This document shows positions 18,550 to 28,143 of a stretch of DNA of 64,000 bases, in pieces. The translations under genes were made by a program, and so were the position numbers. Source of the DNA: Legionella shakespearei DSM 23087 (lineage in GTDB: Bacteria; Pseudomonadota; Gammaproteobacteria; Legionellales; Legionellaceae). Under the pieces are notes generated by a model. The model was not told the DNA's origin, searched no databases, and saw only the letters and a list, made by a program, of their open reading frames with translations. The DNA lies in assembly GCF_000373765.1 (NCBI RefSeq), contig NZ_KB892404.1:156847-220846 (forward strand), written 5' to 3'. How positions within the stretch are numbered: the stretch's first letter is position 1; every line of letters starts with the position of its first letter.

Positions 18550-19554
18550 TTAGCAATAATAACTTAAATACCAATTAACGAATAAGTCAACACCAGTAGT
18601 CACATCAACGGTGGGTTGATAACCTAAATCATGCTTGATTCTATTTATGTTCGCTTCAGTTTTAGGAACATCACCTGGTTGTATCGGTTCGAATTCAATA
18701 ATAGCCTTTTTCCCTAACGACTCTTCAATGGCTGCTATATATTGCATCACCGTTCTGGGATTATTGTTTCCTATATTATAAATACGATAAGGGGCTTTGC
18801 TTGTTGCTGGATTGGGTAAATTACCATCCCAGGAAGGATCCGGTTCCGCAATTTTATCGATAGCAAGAGAAATGCCAGCTACTATGTCATCAATATAAGT
18901 AAAATCACGAACCATTTGCCCGTAATTAAACACTTTAATGGGTTTACCTTCTAATATGTTTTTTGTAAACAAAAACAAGGCCATATCAGGTCTTCCCCAA
19001 GGACCATAGGCTGTAAAAAAGCGTAGTCCGGTAGTGGGGAGATTATAAAGATGTGAATAAGAATGAGCCATTAATTCGTTTGCTTTTTTAGTAGCCGCAT
19101 ACAATGCAATGGGGTGATCTACAGATTCATCCTCAGCGAATGGCTGTTTGGTATTGGCACCATATACTGAGCTTGATGATGCATACACCAGATGCTTTAC
19201 CTGACTATGTCTGCATCCTTCCAGAATATTCATAAAACCAATAACATTAGAGTCAATATAAGCATGAGGATTAACCAGGGAGTATCTCACCCCTGCCTGT
19301 GCTGCCAGATTAACCACTTTATCAAAAGGATTCTCATTAAAAAGCGCAGTAGTAGCTTCTCTATCAGAGATATCTATAGGAGAAAAATTAAAATTCTTAT
19401 GTTTTTTCAGAATATCCAGGCGTGCTTGCTTTAACCCAACATCGTAATAATCATTTAAATTGTCAACACCATATACGGTGTCTCCGGAAGCCAGACGTTG
19501 CAAAGCAAGATGAAAGCCAATAAAACCGGCGCAACCAGTAACAAGTATTGTCAT
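18550..19554 (-). CDS. NAD-dependent UDP-sugar 4-epimerase (SDR family)
   Basis: The 334-aa protein has the extended-SDR NAD motif GCAGFIG, the conserved NLNDYYD segment typical of UDP-glucuronate-type 4-epimerases (CapI/LpsL), Ser in SSSSVYG and the catalytic YAATK. It would interconvert gluco- and galacto- configured UDP-sugars or uronic acids. It ends 11 bp before the dehydrogenase start, so the two form an operon. Exact specificity (UDP-GlcA or UDP-GlcNAcA) cannot be set by eye. Confidence 0.88.
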   Translation of the reverse strand: MTILVTGCAGFIGFHLALQRLASGDTVYGVDNLNDYYDVGLKQARLDILKKHKNFNFSPIDISDREATTALFNENPFDKVVNLAAQAGVRYSLVNPHAYIDSNVIGFMNILEGCRHSQVKHLVYASSSSVYGANTKQPFAEDESVDHPIALYAATKKANELMAHSYSHLYNLPTTGLRFFTAYGPWGRPDMALFLFTKNILEGKPIKVFNYGQMVRDFTYIDDIVAGISLAIDKIAEPDPSWDGNLPNPATSKAPYRIYNIGNNNPRTVMQYIAAIEESLGKKAIIEFEPIQPGDVPKTEANINRIKHDLGYQPTVDVTTGVDLFVNWYLSYYC

Positions 19555-19704
19555 TGAATAACCATCACTTTAAATTATCGTATAAACCAAGGCATCTTAT
19601 CATAACGGATCACATTTCTAAAACTAAATACTCAAATACACATTGAGTTATCCACTATCCTCGATTCACTCTATATTTCATTTTCGAAATAAAGTTGACA
19701 AGCA

Positions 19705-20814
19705 TCAGACAGCAATACTGTGATTTAAAAAACTGGTGATTGCGTCACATATTTCTTCCTGTTCTACCAACGTCAAATACGGATGCATGGGTAAACTTAA
19801 TACCTGGCTAGCTGCTTTTTCTGTAATTGGAAATCGTTTCTGCTCTCCAGGGTAGAGCTCTTTGAAAGCAGGTTGCTCATGAATACCTATTGGATAATGT
19901 ACAGCTGTAGGAATATTTTTTTCCTGAAGTGCGGCGCGCAGTTCCTCTCTGCTTTCTACTTGTATAGTATACTGAGCATAAACACTCATGTTGTGTGGCG
20001 ACACTACCGGTTTCTTCACATTTCCAGGTAATAAGCGATTATATCTCGCTGCAACCTCGTTACGTAATAAAATTTCATCTGGAAAAATAGTCATTTTTTC
20101 GAGCAAAATAGCGGCCTGAAGAGTATCAAGACGACCATTAATTCCTATACGGGTATGGTAGTATCGCTTACTTTGACCATGAATTCTGATTTCTTTCATG
20201 CGAGCAGCTAAATCTGCATCATTCGTAAAACAAGCGCCTCCATCACCAAAGCACCCTAGTGGTTTGGATGGAAAGAAACTCGTACAGGCAATAGTTGTCA
20301 AAGCGCAAGATTTTCTTTTCTTATAGGTAGAACCAAAGCTTTGGGCAGCATCTTCAATCACTGGAAGCTTGTAACGCTCCGCTATTTCATTAATCGAATC
20401 GTAATCAGCACATTGACCGTATAAACTGACGGGGATAATTGCTTTCGTTTTGGAAGTAATAGCCACTTCAAGTTTTAATGGATCAAGGTTATAAGTATCT
20501 TTATCTATATCAACAAAAACTGGTTTTGCACCGAGTAATGCAATCACTTCGGCCGTTGCAAAGAAACTAAATGGTGAGGTAATTACTTCATCACCAGCGC
20601 TAACACCAAGTGCCATTAAAGCAATCAGAAGCGCATCCGTTCCGCTAGAAACGGCCAGGGCATGAGATACACCAACATATTCTGCCAATACTGACTCTAA
20701 CTCATGCAGATCAGAACCCATAATAAAGTCACTCTGATCAATTATTTTTTTAATTCGCGCATACAATGATGCTTCTATTCTTTGGGTCTGAGTCTTTAAG
20801 TCAATGAATTGCAC
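19705..20814 (-). CDS. DegT/DnrJ/EryC1/StrS aminotransferase (WbpE-like)
   Basis: About 369 aa. It opens with the family start FIDLKTQ, has DEVITSPFSFFATAE, VIEDAAQSFGS and the PLP lysine in FFPSKPLGCFGDGGA. It converts a keto sugar nucleotide to the amino sugar, as WbpE does for 3-amino uronic acids. The frame is open 39 codons further upstream, but GTG at 20814 with AAAGGA six nt before it fits the usual family N-terminus and is preferred. It lies upstream of the epimerase/dehydrogenase pair with a 150-bp gap, and is divergent from the methyltransferase at 21007. Confidence 0.87.
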   Translation of the reverse strand: MQFIDLKTQTQRIEASLYARIKKIIDQSDFIMGSDLHELESVLAEYVGVSHALAVSSGTDALLIALMALGVSAGDEVITSPFSFFATAEVIALLGAKPVFVDIDKDTYNLDPLKLEVAITSKTKAIIPVSLYGQCADYDSINEIAERYKLPVIEDAAQSFGSTYKKRKSCALTTIACTSFFPSKPLGCFGDGGACFTNDADLAARMKEIRIHGQSKRYYHTRIGINGRLDTLQAAILLEKMTIFPDEILLRNEVAARYNRLLPGNVKKPVVSPHNMSVYAQYTIQVESREELRAALQEKNIPTAVHYPIGIHEQPAFKELYPGEQKRFPITEKAASQVLSLPMHPYLTLVEQEEICDAITSFLNHSIAV

Positions 20815-21006
20815 AAATGATCCTTTATCTATGGACGAGATAATATTAGAAGCAATGGTATCAATCTTGCGAATTAGCGTCAAACAAGACCTGATAATTT
20901 TAAATACTTCCCTGTTTGTTGAAAATGACAATTTTCCTCAAACAGCTGTCGCAAACACTTTTATTTAGCGATATACTGACAAAACCGTATTAAACAGGAA
21001 TTTTGC

Positions 21007-21825
21007 ATGTCCTTGAAGGCCATGTATAACCAAATCGCTGAGAACTACGCCACTGCTAATCGTTTTGGTGCGATTAGTGAGAGTCATCATGTCGCTATTG
21101 AACAGATGAAGAAAGCTTATCTGGGCTTAAAACCTCATTATAAGGTTCTTGATCTCGGTGTAGGTGATGGGGCATTTTTACAAAAGCTGCAACACGTGAT
21201 GCCGCGGGCGGAATTTACTGGTATTGATGTTTCATCTGAAATGTTGAAAAAAGCCAGTGAGACGCTCCCGTTAAAGACTATAGAGTGCAGTGCTGCTGAT
21301 GCCAGTCGCTTTTTGCCTCCGCACAGCCAGGATTTGGTTCTTGCTCATTTTATTAACGCGTATATCCCCATCAGCTCTTTATTTGATGAAGCGAAATTGC
21401 TTACCAGAGCCAATGGCCATTTTTCAATGATTACAACTACCTATGATTCCTTTCCTGTGGCACAGCAGCAATTGGCTGAATTTATTGCTCAGGACACTAT
21501 CTTAAGTAGCATGGTTGGCCATTATTATAAGTCCATAGTCAAAAACACTACTGTTGCTGCAAATCAGGATGAATTGATATTAGCCTTTAAACAACATCAG
21601 TTTGAGATTGTTGCTCATCAGCGTCTGGAAATACCTATTACCCTGAATAATATTGATGAGTTGGCGCTTTTTGGGATTGAGGGCACCTGGTTTCTCAATA
21701 CTTTATCCATACGTATGTTGCCTAAATATTTTTTAATCCAGCGGCTGAAGCGTTTATTTAGCAAAATCTTCACTTTTCCTTATCATGATACTCATATAAT
21801 TGATGTAGTCCTTGCCAAGAAATGA
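21007..21825 (+). CDS. Class I SAM-dependent methyltransferase
   Basis: This 272-aa protein has motif I VLDLGVGDGAFL (about 48-59), the acidic GIDVS loop and ECSAADASRF, typical of Methyltransf_25/11 enzymes. The AGGA site 7 nt before ATG supports the start. It is single, divergent from the aminotransferase and followed by a family C palindrome. It marks the right edge of the polysaccharide genes; a small-molecule or sugar acceptor is possible. Confidence 0.75.
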   Translation: MSLKAMYNQIAENYATANRFGAISESHHVAIEQMKKAYLGLKPHYKVLDLGVGDGAFLQKLQHVMPRAEFTGIDVSSEMLKKASETLPLKTIECSAADASRFLPPHSQDLVLAHFINAYIPISSLFDEAKLLTRANGHFSMITTTYDSFPVAQQQLAEFIAQDTILSSMVGHYYKSIVKNTTVAANQDELILAFKQHQFEIVAHQRLEIPITLNNIDELALFGIEGTWFLNTLSIRMLPKYFLIQRLKRLFSKIFTFPYHDTHIIDVVLAKK

Positions 21826-21850
21826 TAATCTGGGTTCACGATTATGCTTC

Positions 21851-21983
21851 ATGCCGAGTGCCACTACTCCGCCGTCCCGCGGCTTGTCTTCGGGATCCAG
21901 AAATCTCACTTTGAGCTTAGATCCCTGGATCCCGCGGTCAAGCCGCGGGACGGCGGAGCTGTAGTGGTGCTTCGGGTGGCATA
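21851..21983. repeat. Inverted repeat, family C (CTCCGCCGTCCCGCGGCTTG arms)
   Basis: The arm cores are 21867-21886 and 21939-21958. Outer flanks (ATGCCGAGTGCCACTA and TAGTGGTGCTTCGGGTGGCAT) also pair imperfectly, giving a long hairpin. Related copies are at 43066-43102 and inside 46411-46548. It is between two rightward genes. It could end the methyltransferase transcript. Confidence 0.88.
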
Positions 21984-22033
21984 TGTCAGACGCAATTGAG
22001 CATTTAAAAAAACTTTACGGATGAGGTGTACAC

Positions 22034-23536
22034 GTGATTTCTGAAGCAGTAAAAAACTATCTTCCTGAATTAAATCTCCGCCAGAAGCAAACCAACAATA
22101 TTATATTCATCACCTTTTGGAGTCAGTTTTCTGTCTATGCTCTGAATACCGTCCTGGTTTTGTTTTTGACTCGTCCTTTATTGATGCAAGGTTTGGGTTA
22201 CAGTCAGGGCAAAGCGTATGCTTTTATGGGGGTGACGCAGGCTATGGGGTATTTGATGCCGATGTTGGGCGGGCATATGGCGGATACTGTTGTTGGGGTC
22301 AGGCGCTCGATTCTCCTTGGGAGTATTATGCTGGCCTTCGCGTATTTGCTGGTGATGCTGAGTGGTTATACCATCAGCACTCATGGGGATTTGATGTTTA
22401 TTGCGGCTTTTGCTTTTATTCCAGCCACGAATTCTTTATTGATGGGTACGGCATCGAGCATGGTATCGCATATTTATTCTGATGATGCGATTAGAGCAAA
22501 ATCAGCCATGACTTATTACTATATGGCAATTAATGTTGGGGCTCTTTTGGCGACATTAATTGCTCCGGCTTTATTAGACAGCCGTTATGGCCCTCTTTCT
22601 GTTTTAACGCTTACTTTTGTCGGTAAATCGATTGCGGCGTTAAATTTTGCCAGAAGATATTCTATTTATGACAGTGTTGTCTGGGGTATGGATGCTTCAC
22701 GATTTTCCAGGCAAGGCATTCTTCGTCTGGTTGCTTATATTGGCGTCATTTACGTCCTGACTTTGTATGCCTATACCCATGTGTATATTGCCAGCACGAT
22801 TATCAGCGTTGGTTGTACTTTGGGGATACTTTGGTTTTTAACAAAAACGATTAAGTTGCAGGGAGAAACCCGTAGCAAGCAAATGATTGCTTTGTTATTG
22901 ATTATTGAAGCTATAGTATTTTTTATTATTTACAATCAGATGAACAGTACTCTGGTGTTATTTGCAGAGAATAATTCAGATCACAATTTATTGGGATTAA
23001 GTATTTCTGCTGCTCAATATCAGATGTTAAATCCCATGCTTATTTTAATTATAGGCAGTCAGTTGCCTCGTTTTTATCGTTTCTTTTCTCGTTTTACTAT
23101 CCCTTATCAGTTTGCTGCTGGAACCGTATTGTCTGGTGTCGCTTTAATGGTGATGGCATTTGCTGCGAGTCAGGCTACTTCTGGGATAGTTAATGGGAAT
23201 TATATTGCTTTGACTTATATTTTAATTACCATCGCGGAACTCTGGGTCAGTGCTATAGGTTTAAGTATGATAGGTTTGTATTGTGATGGTCGTGCGATTG
23301 CCTTTGCTATGGGGGTCTGGTATTTAGCCAGTTCGATGTCGAATGCGATTTCGGGTCGTGTTGCGGGTTGGGTAGCGATTCCTGAAAACATTACTTCTGC
23401 TGTTGAGAGTTTGCCTTATTATAAGGGTTATTATCTGATTATGGGGGTTTGTGCTTTGGGCTTGGGGGTTTTGATGTATCTTCTGGCCTGGGTTTTACAT
23501 AGGGTTATGCGGGCTCGCGGTGTTGAGCTGGCTTGA
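22034..23536 (+). CDS. POT/PTR-family proton-coupled oligopeptide transporter
   Basis: The 500-aa protein has about 12-14 membrane spans. Early on it has the POT-type arrangement FWSQFSVYALNTVLVLFLT, GGHMADTVVGVRR and, after helix 4, AKSAMTYYYMAINVGALLA, the classic family signature region. It imports di- or tripeptides with protons across the inner membrane. The start is GTG with GAGG upstream. The ExxER-like motif of helix 1 is not obvious, so substrate coupling may differ. It faces lipA across two repeat elements. Confidence 0.85.
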   Translation: MISEAVKNYLPELNLRQKQTNNIIFITFWSQFSVYALNTVLVLFLTRPLLMQGLGYSQGKAYAFMGVTQAMGYLMPMLGGHMADTVVGVRRSILLGSIMLAFAYLLVMLSGYTISTHGDLMFIAAFAFIPATNSLLMGTASSMVSHIYSDDAIRAKSAMTYYYMAINVGALLATLIAPALLDSRYGPLSVLTLTFVGKSIAALNFARRYSIYDSVVWGMDASRFSRQGILRLVAYIGVIYVLTLYAYTHVYIASTIISVGCTLGILWFLTKTIKLQGETRSKQMIALLLIIEAIVFFIIYNQMNSTLVLFAENNSDHNLLGLSISAAQYQMLNPMLILIIGSQLPRFYRFFSRFTIPYQFAAGTVLSGVALMVMAFAASQATSGIVNGNYIALTYILITIAELWVSAIGLSMIGLYCDGRAIAFAMGVWYLASSMSNAISGRVAGWVAIPENITSAVESLPYYKGYYLIMGVCALGLGVLMYLLAWVLHRVMRARGVELA

Positions 23537-23541
23537 GAGTT

Positions 23542-23760
23542 ATTAAATACTGTAGCCTTGATGCAGCGACAGCGAAATCAAGGTTTTCATATTCACAGTT
23601 CTAAATAAAGAACTGCTCTTTGGCGTGACTTTTTTGCCCTGTGTTTCAGGGGCCTGTCATGGTAGATCTTTTTAGGTGCTCGCAAGCTCCGCGCCTAAAA
23701 AGCTCCACCATGCCACCCTTCAGGTTGGATCCTGGTCTTGTGCTTTGATTTAGTTTGTCT
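23542..23760. repeat. Family D element (~220 bp) with internal hairpins
   Basis: It starts with GTAGCCTTGATGCAGCGACA and continues with a conserved body. The body contains a hairpin from CATGGTAGATCTTTTTAGG to CCTAAAAAGCTCCACCATG (23657-23712) and ends near GGTTGGATCCTGG. A close copy occupies 46230-46625, where it is split by an inserted element. A short version is at 56424-56459. The conserved 150-bp core outside the arms suggests a transcribed structured RNA or a mobile element; I cannot say which. Confidence 0.8.
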
Positions 23761-23803
23761 TAATGCAGCAGTAGCGCTGGCTGCTCTTCTTAATCATTAC
23801 CTA

Positions 23804-23921
23804 AAGAAAACCGAGCCGCGACCGTAAGGGAGCGGAAATTTTGGATGTGCACCTCGTAAATAATCAACAGTGGAATACATCGAACTGTTCCGCTTCCTTA
23901 CGGTCGCGGCTCGGTTTTCTT
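23804..23921. repeat. Inverted repeat, family E (GAAAACCGAGCCGCGACCG arms), between convergent genes
   Basis: About 33-bp arms at 23805-23837 and 23889-23921, with a 50-bp loop that is also similar in the second copy (51695-51815). It lies between the POT gene and lipA, which converge. Arm differences from the second copy are paired. Confidence 0.92.
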
Positions 23922-23995
23922 AGCATTATCATTTTTGGTACCCTGTATTGGCGATCGCAACATAGGCTTCAAGAGGAAATGCTCCTCGCGGTAAA

Positions 23996-24994
23996 CTATT
24001 GGTTTACTTCATCCAATCCCAAATTATCGCGTTTAAATACTCTGTCTGCTCTGTAACTGGATCGTACCAAGGGGCCGGAGGCTACTTCGAAGAAGCCTTT
24101 TTGTAAGCCTATTTTTCTTAATTCTGCAAAAGTTTCGGGCGTAACGTATCGTTCTATGGGCAGATGGTTTTTGGTGGGTTGCAGATATTGTCCGAGGGTC
24201 AGGATATCTACGTTGTGAGCTCGTAAGTCGTCCATGGTTTGGATGATTTCTTCATCTGTTTCGCCAAGGCCTAGCATCAGGCTGGTTTTGGTGAGTACAT
24301 CGGGTCTGTAGCGTTTTGCAAAGGCCAGAACGTTTAGAGTTTGATGGTAGCCTGCCCTGTTGTCGCGTACTGGATGAGTCAGGCGTTCGACTGTCTCTAC
24401 ATTTTGGGCAAATACATCAACTCCGCTATCCAGTAGTGTGGCTACGTCTTTTTCCACTCCCTGAAAATCAGGGGTCAGCGCTTCGACTTTTGTACGTGGA
24501 GAGCGTTGTTTGATTGCTCTGATTGCCTGTGCGTAATGGTTTGCGCCGCCATCGGGTAAGTCATCCCTGTTGACTGATGTTAAAACAACGTAATCAAGAT
24601 TCATTAGTGCAACGGTGTTGGCGGTGTTTTCAGGTTCCTGGGCATCGAGCCAGCCATGGGGATTGCCTGTGTCTACGGAGCAAAATCGGCAAGCTCGGGT
24701 ACAGACAGCTCCCATGAGCATAATGGTGGCGGTGCCGTGTGACCAGCATTCTGCAATGTTGGGACACTTGGCTTCTTCACAAACGGTGGCTAAGCGGTGT
24801 TTCTGGACTTGTTCTTTCACTTGGCTGTATGCAGGTGTTGTATGATTGACTATGCGCAACCATTTAGGCTTGGGTAAACGCTCATGAGCCTGTCCTGTTG
24901 ATTTTACCCCGTCTTTAATCGCGGTAACGCCGTGTGAGGTTTTATATTTTTGTCCGCTCTCGACAACAACGGGAATATTAATAAGTTTACTCAT
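23996..24994 (-). CDS. lipA: Lipoyl synthase
   Basis: This radical-SAM enzyme inserts two sulfurs into octanoyl groups on lipoyl domains. It carries both iron-sulfur sites: the auxiliary cluster motif [12 protein letters not shown] and the SAM-cluster motif CTRACRFC, followed by VDTGNP. Conserved [11 protein letters not shown] and LMLGLGE also fit. The start is placed at MSKLINIP (24994), with AGGTGG just upstream; the open frame extends 9 codons further. No lipB is in the window. It stands alone, facing the POT transporter, with the toxin-antitoxin pair behind it. Confidence 0.97.
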   Translation of the reverse strand: MSKLINIPVVVESGQKYKTSHGVTAIKDGVKSTGQAHERLPKPKWLRIVNHTTPAYSQVKEQVQKHRLATVCEEAKCPNIAECWSHGTATIMLMGAVCTRACRFCSVDTGNPHGWLDAQEPENTANTVALMNLDYVVLTSVNRDDLPDGGANHYAQAIRAIKQRSPRTKVEALTPDFQGVEKDVATLLDSGVDVFAQNVETVERLTHPVRDNRAGYHQTLNVLAFAKRYRPDVLTKTSLMLGLGETDEEIIQTMDDLRAHNVDILTLGQYLQPTKNHLPIERYVTPETFAELRKIGLQKGFFEVASGPLVRSSYRADRVFKRDNLGLDEVNQ

Positions 24995-25059
24995 AGTACC
25001 ACCTGAAAAAACAAGAACCATGATAATCCCAAATCAAGGGTTCAAGATCAAGTCTAATT

Positions 25060-25365
25060 TTATAACCGATTTCCCAAATGCGACGCGGGTATCATGCTTT
25101 GGTGAAGGATGGCGATGATAGTTATGGTCTCAGGTGTCACTATATAATAGATAGTATGAGCACCATATAAAAATCGATAAACGTCTTTTCTCACATCTTC
25201 AAAACAGTTTTGTTCGATTAGCGGCATTTCAGCTAGCAATTGGATGCGGCTTTTTATCTCTTCCAAATATTTTGCAGAGTGTTGTGCGCCCCAGTGATTT
25301 AAAGTAAAGCGTCGAATGTGAATCAGGTCTTCTTTTGCATTGGAGGTAAGTTGGTATTGGATCAT
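25060..25365 (-). CDS. ParE/RelE-family toxin
   Basis: The 101-aa protein shows the ParE-like fold pattern: an N-terminal YQLTSNAKEDLIHIRRFTLNHWG helix hairpin, a central PLIEQNCFEDVRKDVYRFLYGAHTIYYIV sheet and a late IIAILHQSM strand. Family members inhibit gyrase (ParE) or cleave mRNA on ribosomes (RelE). The W-G-x-x-x-A and ILH-x-x-M features favour ParE. Its ATG shares one base with the antitoxin stop (TAATG), typical of a toxin-antitoxin operon. Confidence 0.85.
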   Translation of the reverse strand: MIQYQLTSNAKEDLIHIRRFTLNHWGAQHSAKYLEEIKSRIQLLAEMPLIEQNCFEDVRKDVYRFLYGAHTIYYIVTPETITIIAILHQSMIPASHLGNRL

Positions 25366-25625
25366 TAATCAAATGTGCCATTTAATAATTCATCAAAAAA
25401 CGCATTACCGTCAATTGTTCGCCCCATAGCCATTTCTTCTCTTGCCTGTTCTACACGAGTTTTTAAATATTGCATTTTGAGAGATTCCAGATTTAAGTAA
25501 TCTTCAACAGATAACACCACAGCTACAGCTTTACCGTTGCGGTTTATCTGGACTGGCTCACGTTGTACTTTGAGTAAAAGATCGCCAAAATGCGTCTTGG
25601 CTTCATTGGCTGACAAGGATTCCAT
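25365..25625 (-). CDS. Phd/YefM-family antitoxin
   Basis: About 86 aa from MESLSANEAKTHFG. The N-terminal Phd/YefM DNA-binding fold is clear (EAKTHFGDLLLKVQREPVQINRNGKAVAVVLS), followed by a polar C-terminal tail that would bind the toxin. The frame is open to 25688, but homologues begin at the position chosen. It precedes and overlaps the toxin gene by one base. The protein probably represses its own operon. A 177-bp tandem repeat lies just upstream. Confidence 0.88.
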   Translation of the reverse strand: MESLSANEAKTHFGDLLLKVQREPVQINRNGKAVAVVLSVEDYLNLESLKMQYLKTRVEQAREEMAMGRTIDGNAFFDELLNGTFD

Positions 25626-25716
25626 AATTATCTCAATCATTTCGTTCGATATAATCATTATAGATGAATTAATCAAAAACGTCATCATTTAATACACAGC
25701 CAGACCGGCACAGTAC

Positions 25717-26208
25717 GTAGCCCGGTCTGCTTGCAGCCGGGATCGAAGTGGTAATGAGCTGATCCCGTATTACGGCTACAAAATCAAAGTAGCACCATGC
25801 CAAATCAAGGAGATCCTTCGCGCAAAAAGACGCGCTCAGGACGACGGAGATTCGATAGTGGCAGGAGTTTCGAACCCTGAAATTACTCAGTGCGTAGCCC
25901 AGTCTGCTTGCAGCCGGGATCGAAGTGGCAAGGAGCTAATCCCGTATTAGGACTACAAAATCAGAGTAACACTATGCCAAATCAAGGAGATCCTTCGCGC
26001 AAAAAGACGCGCTCAGGACGACGGAGATTCGATGGTGGTGGGAGTTTCGAACCCTGAAACTACTCAGTGCGTAGCCCGGTCTGCTTGCAGCCGGGATCGA
26101 AGTGGTAATGAGCTGATCCCGTATTACGGCTACAAAATCAGAGTAGCACCATGCCAAATCAAGGAGATGCTTCGCGCAAAAAAACGCGCTCAGGACGACG
26201 TGGATCGG
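25717..26208. repeat. Tandem repeat, unit 177 bp, about 2.8 copies
   Basis: Copies start at 25717, 25894 and 26071, exactly 177 bp apart, with few differences. Each holds a family A arm (GTAGCCCGGTCTGC), a family B half (GATCCCGTATTACGGCTAC) and a family F block (GATCCTTCGCGCAAAAAGAC, then GCGCTCAGGACGACG). The third copy is cut at about 26208. The array lies between two leftward genes and upstream of the toxin-antitoxin pair. Short open frames inside it are artefacts of the repeat. Confidence 0.93.
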
Positions 26209-26246
26209 GGAATGGTAAAAATATTATGATAACAAAGTGGGATGGT

Positions 26247-27797
26247 TTACAAAATTTCAATGCGATTACGGCCGGCATTTTTTGCTTTATACATGGCGTT
26301 GTCAGCACGCATGAACAATGTTTCAATATCATCACCATTCTCAACGGTGGTTAATCCAAAGGAAACAGTGACATCAACCTTGTTTTCACGATAATAAAAC
26401 TGGCATTCTTCTACCAGTTTACGCAACTTTTCTAATATAACTTTGGCTTCCTTGCTGGATGTCAGCTCAAAAATAAAAACGAATTCTTCACCGCCCACAC
26501 GGGCGATAAAATCAGTAGTTCTTATGGATGACTTGAAGATGGTGGCTACTTTTTTGAGTACTTTGTCGCCGGCTAAATGGCCAAAACTGTCGTTAATACG
26601 CTTAAACCTGTCTATATCACAAACAGCGAGGGATAGGACTTTTGAGCTTCTTTTCCAACGTTGCATGGCATCGAGTATGTGTTCGTCATAGGATTCACGA
26701 TTGGGTAAACCAGTCAGGCTGTCGTGATTGATTCTGTATTTTTGGAAGGATAAGAGGTTTTTAATCTCTTCAGCATTTTGTTCTGATTCAGAAAGTTTTC
26801 CCTGTAAATTTAGTACTTGTTTTTCATATTCAAGTTCTCTTTGCTTTTCATTAGCACGGTATTCCTGAAGGCGCTCACCTATCATTTTCAGGTTTTCACT
26901 GATTTTACTGGATAACTCTTCAATGCTTGTAGAGTTATCCAGATGATCTTTGATTTGATTAATATTATCCTGGATTCCATCTTCCAATTCCCGGCTGTCA
27001 TCTGCAGCTTTTCTGCGCGTATCTGACGCAGATTTTAAATAGACATCAAAATCATGTAACTGGTTGGTCAGTTGCTGTAGAAATCCTTTAAATCGATTTT
27101 GCTCTACATTAAAGGCATCAACGACTAATTCCGTTAAGCCATCGATAATTTTACTTAAATCATCACTGTTTATTTTATGTTCTAAAACGGTTTTGATTTG
27201 TTCCCGTTTGGCATCAAGATCCTGAGGAATGGATAAATGATTCAACAATTGCTGTAAACTGTCATTCACTTTTAGGCTGATATTTGCTGCTACGTCAACA
27301 GAGGTACTGAGTTTTAACAGATGACTGTGTTCTTCCAGTTCTTTTATAACCGAAGAAACGCATTGGGTCAGTACTTCATTAAAGCGCACCAAAATTGCCT
27401 GGCTCTCCACATCGTCCGTATTGATCATTTTCTGCAATTTGGTTACAGCCCTTTTATCTTGCGGCTTATTTGCCAATCGACCTATGGAATCAGTACTTTG
27501 TTTCAGCAGGTTTGGTATCATTCGTGACGCTTCAGCTTTCTTCTTTTGCAGCTGTGAAAGGATGAGGACTAAATGTTCTACTTTTTTTTCTATAGTGACA
27601 GGGTCAATCTCATTATCCAGTTGGGCTCGCAATTGAGAAAAATGTTCATCCATTTCATAGTTGATGCCTATGGGAGTGATGATCAGTTGGTTAATAACAT
27701 TTTTTAATGCATTGATTTGTAATTGCATTTTGTCGCATTTTAATTCATAGCGGCTGATGGTATTAACAATTTTTTTCTTCAATTCCTGGTCTATCAT
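26247..27797 (-). CDS. Diguanylate cyclase (GGDEF) with long helical sensor region
   Basis: About 516 aa. The first ~340 residues are predicted helical, with a coiled coil near 285-340 and no membrane span, so it is cytoplasmic. The GGDEF domain fills about 350-516: the active loop GGEEF is at 435-439, with the product-inhibition site RTTD at 426-429 exactly five residues before it. It should make cyclic di-GMP from two GTP and be inhibited by product. I prefer MIDQELK at 27797, with GAGGG upstream, over the slightly longer open frame. The N-terminal input signal is unknown. Confidence 0.9.
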   Translation of the reverse strand: MIDQELKKKIVNTISRYELKCDKMQLQINALKNVINQLIITPIGINYEMDEHFSQLRAQLDNEIDPVTIEKKVEHLVLILSQLQKKKAEASRMIPNLLKQSTDSIGRLANKPQDKRAVTKLQKMINTDDVESQAILVRFNEVLTQCVSSVIKELEEHSHLLKLSTSVDVAANISLKVNDSLQQLLNHLSIPQDLDAKREQIKTVLEHKINSDDLSKIIDGLTELVVDAFNVEQNRFKGFLQQLTNQLHDFDVYLKSASDTRRKAADDSRELEDGIQDNINQIKDHLDNSTSIEELSSKISENLKMIGERLQEYRANEKQRELEYEKQVLNLQGKLSESEQNAEEIKNLLSFQKYRINHDSLTGLPNRESYDEHILDAMQRWKRSSKVLSLAVCDIDRFKRINDSFGHLAGDKVLKKVATIFKSSIRTTDFIARVGGEEFVFIFELTSSKEAKVILEKLRKLVEECQFYYRENKVDVTVSFGLTTVENGDDIETLFMRADNAMYKAKNAGRNRIEIL

Positions 27798-27811
27798 TTG
27801 CGAAATCCCTC

Positions 27812-28090
27812 TCACAATTCATTTTTTTGCTGTCTTTTCCTTACTGCTTCAAGCAATACCTTAGCGTGCGATCCATCACACCAGGGTGGGCTCTTTGTTT
27901 GTTTACAATTACAAAAACAGACCTCTTCACTCAAATCAGCCACATATCTGACGGCTTTACTGCCACATTCGGTTTTATCGCATAAAGGTGGCGTATTACT
28001 TTCCCCACAACTACACCAGAAATACTCTTTGCCCTGAACAACTTCAAGCCTGATTGGAAACAGATGTGTATAATCCGACTCATCGTCCAT
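27812..28090 (-). CDS. CDGSH iron-sulfur domain protein with two motifs
   Basis: About 92 aa with two CDGSH-type units. The second is canonical: C-x-C-x2-T-x3-P-x-CDGSH (FCNCKQTKSPPWCDGSH). The first reads WCSCGESNTPPLCDKTE, so the ligand histidine is replaced by Glu, followed by Cys. Canonical units bind a [2Fe-2S] cluster with three Cys and one His and act in redox or Fe-S handling. The start could be ATG at 28090 (preferred) or TTG at 28117. It is directly upstream of the GGDEF gene (14-bp gap), so the two are likely cotranscribed. Confidence 0.85.
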   Translation of the reverse strand: MDDESDYTHLFPIRLEVVQGKEYFWCSCGESNTPPLCDKTECGSKAVRYVADLSEEVCFCNCKQTKSPPWCDGSHAKVLLEAVRKRQQKNEL

Positions 28091-28143
28091 TAATCCATTG
28101 CCCCATTTTTCCCTCAATTACTATTAATTGTATTCTATAAATC

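Noticed and set aside
22117-22482. A 121-codon open frame in another frame
   Set aside because: It lies wholly inside the POT transporter gene, which has full family features in its own frame.
25717-26208. CRISPR array
   Set aside because: The unit is 177 bp and repeated in full; there are no short repeats with unique spacers and no cas genes.
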